From Strigomonas culicis (taxonomy: Eukaryota; Euglenozoa; Kinetoplastea; Trypanosomatida; Trypanosomatidae): a DNA stretch of 10,867 nt. A program made the position numbers and the translations under genes. The stretch spans positions 1 through 10,867 of the forward strand of contig AUXH01000628.1 of NCBI GenBank assembly GCA_000482145.1, given 5' to 3'. The number at the start of each line of letters is the position of its first letter. The stretch's first letter is position 1. Positions 7,001 through 10,867 of this stretch are shown here, piece after piece. The notes under the pieces were generated by a model. It was given only the letters and a program-made list of their open reading frames with translations. It ran no database searches and was not told where the DNA came from.

Positions 7001-8977
7001 TTACATATATCCAGTGGATGCTCCATTACCCTCCAGATCAATATACTGGATCTGGTTGGAGGAGAATTGCCTTCCGTCCAATCCCCCATTGCTGCTCTGC
7101 AGTATGAAGCTGGCTCGCGGTTCCATTTGCTGCATTTCCATGCTTCCACATTGCTGAAATGGAACCTCGTTGCAAAAGGAAGTGGGGCCTTGTGAGTTAG
7201 TCCAGATGCACACAGGTGCTGCAACTTCATCGGGGCCCTGTGCGTTAGTCGGGGGAAGAGCGACTAATGGATTATTGCTGCAAAATGACATGCGGGCCTG
7301 TGAATTGGTCCGGCCATTCATACCCACTGGGTCACCATCGCAAAACGACATGCGGCTTTGTGAATTGGTCCGGCCGTACATACTCATTTGTTCTCCGTTG
7401 CAAAAAGACATGGGGCCCTGTGAGTTTTTCCGGCTACACATCGATCCAGCCCTGAAGCCTAGTTCAAAAGCAGCGGACACATCACTGTTGGCATCACCGT
7501 CAGGCATATCTTGTTCCTCTGGCTTCTTCTTTTCGCAATAGCAAAACACAACGACCAGCACAACAGTCAAAAGGACAAGGCCACCGCAAATGGGACCCAC
7601 GATGACACCGCTGAGAAATGCGTTGTTCTTCTCAACCTTTTTGGTCGTGTCTTGTGCCTTGTAGTTCACATAGTACGAGATGGGGTCCCAGACCGGAGTG
7701 CAGTAGGGGCCGTAGGTGCCGCTCTTGCAGTTGCACTTGGCGCGCTTCCACGTGCTGAACTGCTCCCAGGAGGAGGTGTCACCACCAGGCCGCGCGCATA
7801 AGACGGGAGCGGGATTGCCAACTGCATCCGTAATGCCCGTGACACCCGAGAGCTCAATGATCATGCTGTACGGATCCAACAAGTAGTTGGTGGTAAGATA
7901 CCTTGTCGTCAGGTCGGACACAGCCGTTATGAGCGTGCCACCCCCCGTGATGTTACCCATCCAGACCACGTTGCTGCTGCCGGAGAGAGCGGGGAAGGTG
8001 GAAAAGGAATTCTGGACGGACAGAGCGTTGATGTGCATGAAGGAGAAGTAAGTCGAGCCGGTCAGTGTCGGTGTACGAGTGCTGGTCGAAGACAAAAAAG
8101 TACTGTCCACTGATATGCCGTAAACGAAAAAGTTTGTCCCAGAGGAAAACTTCAGCGAGGAACTCCCGGTGGCTTCGAGGAAGGGCTTGCCCCCTGTGAG
8201 CGTGCAGTTGGAGAAGCGCACCACGCCACCGTTTTGAGCGGCGATAAAGGCAACAGGATGCGCACTTACCAGAAGAGAACCAGTGCAATCCGTGCACGTC
8301 ACGACGTCAATGGCGAACACGGAGTTGTCAATCACCAAGCAGTCCGCCGTAGTGGAGCAGTGCGGTTTCATGTGATGGACGATGTGCGCTGCATGCGTGG
8401 CGTGCGTGTTGACCAGGTAGAGGCCGCTGTAAGTCTGGAACAGTTGCTTCACTCCACCGCCCATTTGAAGAACATTACCACCAGTACTTTCTGCACTCCA
8501 CGTGGCGGTCGTCTCGTAGATGTAAACAATCATGTGGTTTTGAATCACAAGACTTCGCAAGTCGAACAGGGGGGTGGTGCCCAGCATCGTGGCGTTTGTA
8601 TTCGAGATCATCACGTTCGAGTAGGCTGGGTAGTATCCATCGAAGAGGATGGTAGCATTCGTGACGGTCGTGCGGGTCATGGTCAGATTAAACACAGGAA
8701 TGGCGTCAGAAGCGGACTGTGTGAAGCCAGAGAAGTACAAGCCACCCCCTTTGACGGTGCAGTCGATGATGTAATTGACCGATAAGACCATGGTAGTGGA
8801 CATGCCCAGGATCATGTACATGTAGTCATCGATTGCACGAGAGGTTAAACTGAAACTGTCATCGATGGAGACTGCCGTTCGGGCATTTGTGGGACATGTA
8901 GTGAACAGAAAGATCCCGCAGGCAAAGAGGACGTTAAGCAATGTGAATGGTAACTGCCTCTGCCAATACTTCATCAT
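7001..8977 (-). CDS. DGF-1-like type I membrane surface protein, beta-helix ectodomain
   Basis: An intact 658-aa protein predicted at the cell surface or in endomembranes. Residues 1-33 form a signal peptide (hydrophobic LLNVLFACGIFLF, likely cut near TNA). The ectodomain, about 34-450, is rich in Ser, Thr, Asn, Val and Ile in short strand-like repeats such as VVRFSNCTLTGG, typical of right-handed beta-helix proteins, with at least five N-glycosylation sequons (NLT, NAT twice, NCT, NIT). C415-C426 (CNCKSGTYGPYC) is an EGF-like ending. One membrane span covers about 454-480, followed by CYCEKKK. The tail of about 177 residues carries 20-residue repeats with R(T/K)NSQ and MSFC. The overall style recalls trypanosome dispersed gene family protein 1, but it is far shorter than the roughly 3,400-residue DGF-1 proteins, so the family link is inferred. 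The double ATG at 8977 and 8974 follows a clear splice acceptor. No frame damage is seen. Confidence 0.93.
   Translation of the reverse strand: MMKYWQRQLPFTLLNVLFACGIFLFTTCPTNARTAVSIDDSFSLTSRAIDDYMYMILGMSTTMVLSVNYIIDCTVKGGGLYFSGFTQSASDAIPVFNLTMTRTTVTNATILFDGYYPAYSNVMISNTNATMLGTTPLFDLRSLVIQNHMIVYIYETTATWSAESTGGNVLQMGGGVKQLFQTYSGLYLVNTHATHAAHIVHHMKPHCSTTADCLVIDNSVFAIDVVTCTDCTGSLLVSAHPVAFIAAQNGGVVRFSNCTLTGGKPFLEATGSSSLKFSSGTNFFVYGISVDSTFLSSTSTRTPTLTGSTYFSFMHINALSVQNSFSTFPALSGSSNVVWMGNITGGGTLITAVSDLTTRYLTTNYLLDPYSMIIELSGVTGITDAVGNPAPVLCARPGGDTSSWEQFSTWKRAKCNCKSGTYGPYCTPVWDPISYYVNYKAQDTTKKVEKNNAFLSGVIVGPICGGLVLLTVVLVVVFCYCEKKKPEEQDMPDGDANSDVSAAFELGFRAGSMCSRKNSQGPMSFCNGEQMSMYGRTNSQSRMSFCDGDPVGMNGRTNSQARMSFCSNNPLVALPPTNAQGPDEVAAPVCIWTNSQGPTSFCNEVPFQQCGSMEMQQMEPRASFILQSSNGGLDGRQFSSNQIQYIDLEGNGASTGYM
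7160..7430 (-). repeat. 60-bp tandem repeats encoding the cytoplasmic tail motif
   Basis: The plus-strand marker gcaaaa(t/c/a)gacatg begins at 7280, 7340 and 7400, an exact 60-bp period. Each unit encodes 20 residues of the pattern R(T/K)NSQxxMSFC. Two degenerate units follow towards the C-terminus (PTNAQGP and WTNSQGPTSFC), the last near 7172. The met codons fall at residues 523, 543 and 563. Confidence 0.92.
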
Positions 8978-9000
8978 GGTTCAAACGCTCTTCTGTTGTG

Positions 9001-9066
9001 CTGTAAGTGGTTTAAATAGAAAAGAGGAGATAAAATAATAATAAAAAAAGGAAGTGAAAAAAAAAA
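9001..9066 (-). promoter_or_regulatory. Trans-splice acceptor of the 658-aa gene
   Basis: On the minus strand a long pyrimidine-rich tract (T10 then CACTTCC then T7, with more T and C) leads to CCACTTACAG, with the AG at 9002-9001. The resulting 5' UTR would be about 23 nt, ending ACC before the double ATG. This is the standard arrangement for spliced-leader addition in kinetoplastids and is the clearest such site in the window. Confidence 0.75.
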
Positions 9067-9590
9067 CTGTAGAGGTGAGCGCGGCGGAGAAAGCGGGAAC
9101 TTACGCATTCTAAGTGCATCCGTTGATCGTTACATAATCATCAAATAACTCATATCAGTGCTCATTTCTTTTTTTTTTATATACTACGCAGAGAAGTGAA
9201 GTTGTAGCTGTGTGTAAACGTCTGTATGGTGAAGCAGAATGAGTGGAGAAAAAAAAAAGAGACGAACACTAGCAAGTGCCGCATTTCACGACGCACCCAC
9301 TGCAATGTGTGTTCTCAGTGATGATCAGAAGTACACACAAGTGTGGTGTGGATACACACTTCCCTATCGACATGTGTACTCCAGGACAGCAGACTCACTG
9401 TACACATGTGCCCCCCCCCCCTCCTAATCACAGCCTTCACTGTCCTGTTGTATTGTAGATGTGTCACAGCTACGAGAGGGTCCCACACGTAACCATGTAT
9501 AACCAAATAATTGTACATTGGAAGTGAACATCACGATGCTCCGTTAACTAACATTCATTGCCATCGCATGTGACTGTCTTATAGGCATGG
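9067..9590. other. Spacer upstream of the 658-aa gene, no gene recognised
   Basis: No gene is supported here. The stretch holds two small inverted repeats (aagtgtg/cacactt at 9339-9361 and acatgtgtac/gtacacatgt at 9370-9409) directly followed by a C11 run. Open frames over these bases are short and their translations are dominated by the simple sequence. Confidence 0.5.
9370..9421. repeat. 10-bp inverted repeat followed by a C11 tract
   Basis: acatgtgtac at 9370-9379 is the exact reverse complement of gtacacatgt at 9400-9409, with a 20-base loop. One base later a run of 11 C begins (9411-9421). It lies about 400 bases upstream of the 658-aa gene. On the minus strand the order is G11 then the hairpin. 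No function can be assigned. Confidence 0.75.
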
Positions 9591-9599
9591 CTCCGACTC

Positions 9600-9961
9600 C
9601 GCAGATCATGCAAATCCCACAAGTCGTCCAAAACGCCCGCAGCCTCTGACATGTTGTTCCTCGAACACCGCTTGAGAGAAGCCCACACAACTCTATTCGA
9701 GTCATACGCCCCACAACACCCCGGCACGTGTACGACGGGAAGAAATCAAAACACGGAAGAGAAATCGTTCGTGTTAGCAGAATGCACCCAGCGGCGGCAT
9801 GTCACTTCACTACTTATGCAAGATCGTACAGCAGCATCCGTCTCAGTTGGGCAAGGCCATGCTAGCAGCGTACGAGTACTTCCAAGAAGAAACAATCACT
9901 TTCGGCAAGGGATATGGCGTTGAAAATGAAATAACTATGGACACGACAGAGGTGACAATAT
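9600..9961 (+). pseudogene. Plus-strand coding relic of unknown family
   Basis: Two plus-strand frames look protein-like and run into each other. The first, open across 9651-9923, contains FLEHRLREAHTTLFESYAPQ. The second, open from 9778 to the TAG at 9959-9961, contains MSLHYLCKIVQQHPSQ and GKAMLAAYEYFQEE, with mixed amphipathic composition and no simple sequence. A frameshift near 9770-9780 would connect them. The strand is opposite to the genes in the window. I do not recognise the family. A related but more worn version lies at about 5340-5580 and perhaps at 1740-2130, which suggests the relic belongs to a repeated unit. An open frame of this length can occur by chance, so coding origin is plausible rather than shown. 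Confidence 0.35.
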
Positions 9962-10187
9962 AGAGAGCACGGAGGAGAAAGGGACGTGCGAAGCAGCACA
10001 CATGCATAACACACACTTTTTTGAAAGTAAAATGAGGCATGGAAGGAAGATGATTCTTCAACCATATGATATACATCGAAATATAAGCATTTTTTTTATT
10101 ATCATTATTATTTATCATTATTATTATTTTACACAATAGATACAGACTACACGAGAGCTACAAAGCGTGAACACCCGTATACCGCAT

Positions 10188-10225
10188 GAACAGTGACGCT
10201 CTTCTTCTCTCTTCCTGTTTGATGC
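10188..10225. repeat. Conserved core of the spacer repeat
   Basis: gaacagtgacgctcttcttc and the following tctctt, c or t, tgtttgatg, are shared with 5821-5858 with about one mismatch over 38 bases, far better than flanking sequence. On the minus strand it is purine-rich. The local conservation suggests either recent exchange or constraint. Confidence 0.85.
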
Positions 10226-10770
10226 AACTGATTTTAGCGGATCATAGTGTGCACGGGGGAAAACTAAACGAAAAGATCTGAAGAAAAAAAAAGAATACTA
10301 GGTATTTCTCGACAACTCTTGATCCGCGATTTCGATTTAAGCGAAATTTCATCAAAATCTTATAATAAATGGTATAACAAAATTCATGCCGATACCTTGA
10401 AGAATCAAGAAGTGAAACACATTGTATTCTCAATGAAAAAAAATGAAAAAACATGCTAATGATGATCGAAGAAAAAAAAAAGAATGCTAAAATATTTAAA
10501 TTCATAGTTTTTGAGTACAGTGAATGAAAAAAGCGTGAATGTGACTTTTTCTCACGTTGGGCCTTGTTTGAAATCATATATATATACACTTTATGTATTT
10601 AGCATTACATAAAGCACTTACCATCTTACTGGCAGTACTTGAACTAATCTGTTCAGTTCTGTTCCAACTTCCTATAAACGCCAAAAAAAAAATTAGGATG
10701 GAACAATACACTTTATTCCGTCTGAGTGTCTTCACCATTGATACATCACAAGCGATGCAATACATTAAAC

Positions 10771-10867
10771 TACGAATCTATTATTTTTCTCTTTGTTTTA
10801 CCGTATCAAATTGACCCTAAAATGTTTTTGGTTATCTGTACCGCATGCGATGTGCGAGAAAGAGGTG
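10771..10867. other. AT-rich window end, no gene seen
   Basis: The last bases are AT-rich and hold no supported gene. If the minus-strand order continues, this should be the downstream flank of a gene lying beyond the window. Confidence 0.4.

Larger units (their letters stand above)
9600..10770 (+). repeat. Diverged spacer repeat, copy B
   Basis: This is the partner of copy A at about 5340-6400; anchors are listed there. After the conserved core at 10188-10225 the match continues through ggtatttctcgac (10300), cgatttcgattt (10327), catgccgatacc (10386) and ttactggcagtacttgaac (10626-10644). It also appears in gatacatcacaagcgatgcaata (10739-10761), against atacatcaagtgatttgcc near 6371. Intervening parts are strongly diverged with indels. 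Direct orientation and nearly constant offset argue for common origin rather than simple-sequence chance. Confidence 0.75.

Noticed and set aside
6817..7230. 137-aa minus-strand open frame overlapping the end of the 658-aa gene
   Set aside because: Its second half is a translation of T-rich homopolymers and its first half overlaps the tail repeats in another frame.
8234..8785. 183-aa plus-strand open frame
   Set aside because: It is antisense to the intact 658-aa gene, has no recognisable motif or start context, and is explained as a shadow of that gene's codon use.
9546..9552. AACTAAC, similar to the start of a spliced leader
   Set aside because: Only seven bases match and the following sequence does not look like a spliced-leader exon with a GT donor and an snRNA-like body.
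5340..10770. The paired spacers as long terminal repeats of a retrotransposon around the 658-aa gene
   Set aside because: The copies are strongly diverged and indel-rich, the enclosed gene is a membrane protein with no polymerase or integrase, and no TG...CA ends or target-site duplications are visible.
1..10867. CRISPR arrays, tRNA or rRNA genes, bacterial operon signals
   Set aside because: No spaced direct repeats of CRISPR type, no tRNA box A/B with cloverleaf, and no rRNA-like conserved blocks were seen; the gene layout is eukaryotic (kinetoplastid).

Overview
The window looks like a gene-sparse multigene region of a trypanosomatid (kinetoplastid) nuclear genome. All convincing genes lie on the minus strand. 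None shows an intron. The two well-preserved genes each carry, just upstream of the first ATG, a long polypyrimidine tract followed by an AG, which is the layout of a spliced-leader trans-splice acceptor. Coding DNA has balanced composition, while spacers are AT-rich with many homopolymers and microsatellites. TAA and TGA both work as ordinary stops, so nothing suggests a reassigned code. Genus and species cannot be fixed from the sequence alone.

Layout by coordinate: 156-1147 (-) is a decayed, shrunken copy of a leucine-rich-repeat (LRR) gene. 1148-2492 is a spacer with a weak plus-strand relic. 2493-4285 (-) is a large LRR protein gene built on a perfect 135-bp (45-aa) tandem repeat and broken late by a one-base deletion. 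4286-7000 is a 2.7-kb spacer. 7001-8977 (-) is an intact 658-aa type I membrane protein with signal peptide, beta-helix-like ectodomain, EGF-like module, one membrane span and a cytoplasmic tail of 20-aa repeats; it resembles the DGF-1-type surface proteins of trypanosomes. 8978-10867 is a second large spacer holding a plus-strand coding relic of unknown identity.

The most interesting signal is between the genes. The spacer upstream of the LRR gene (about 5340-6400) and the spacer upstream of the membrane-protein gene (about 9600-10770) are diverged copies of one another, in the same orientation and about 4.36 kb apart, although the genes they flank are unrelated. A fainter third copy may lie at about 1740-2130. 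The locus therefore reads as unlike gene cassettes separated by one homologous spacer family. Together with the recent exact duplication inside the LRR array and the decayed LRR copy, this suggests a region that changes by recombination, as surface and variant gene loci of trypanosomes do. That interpretation is inference; the repeats, frameshift and homologies are read directly from the sequence.
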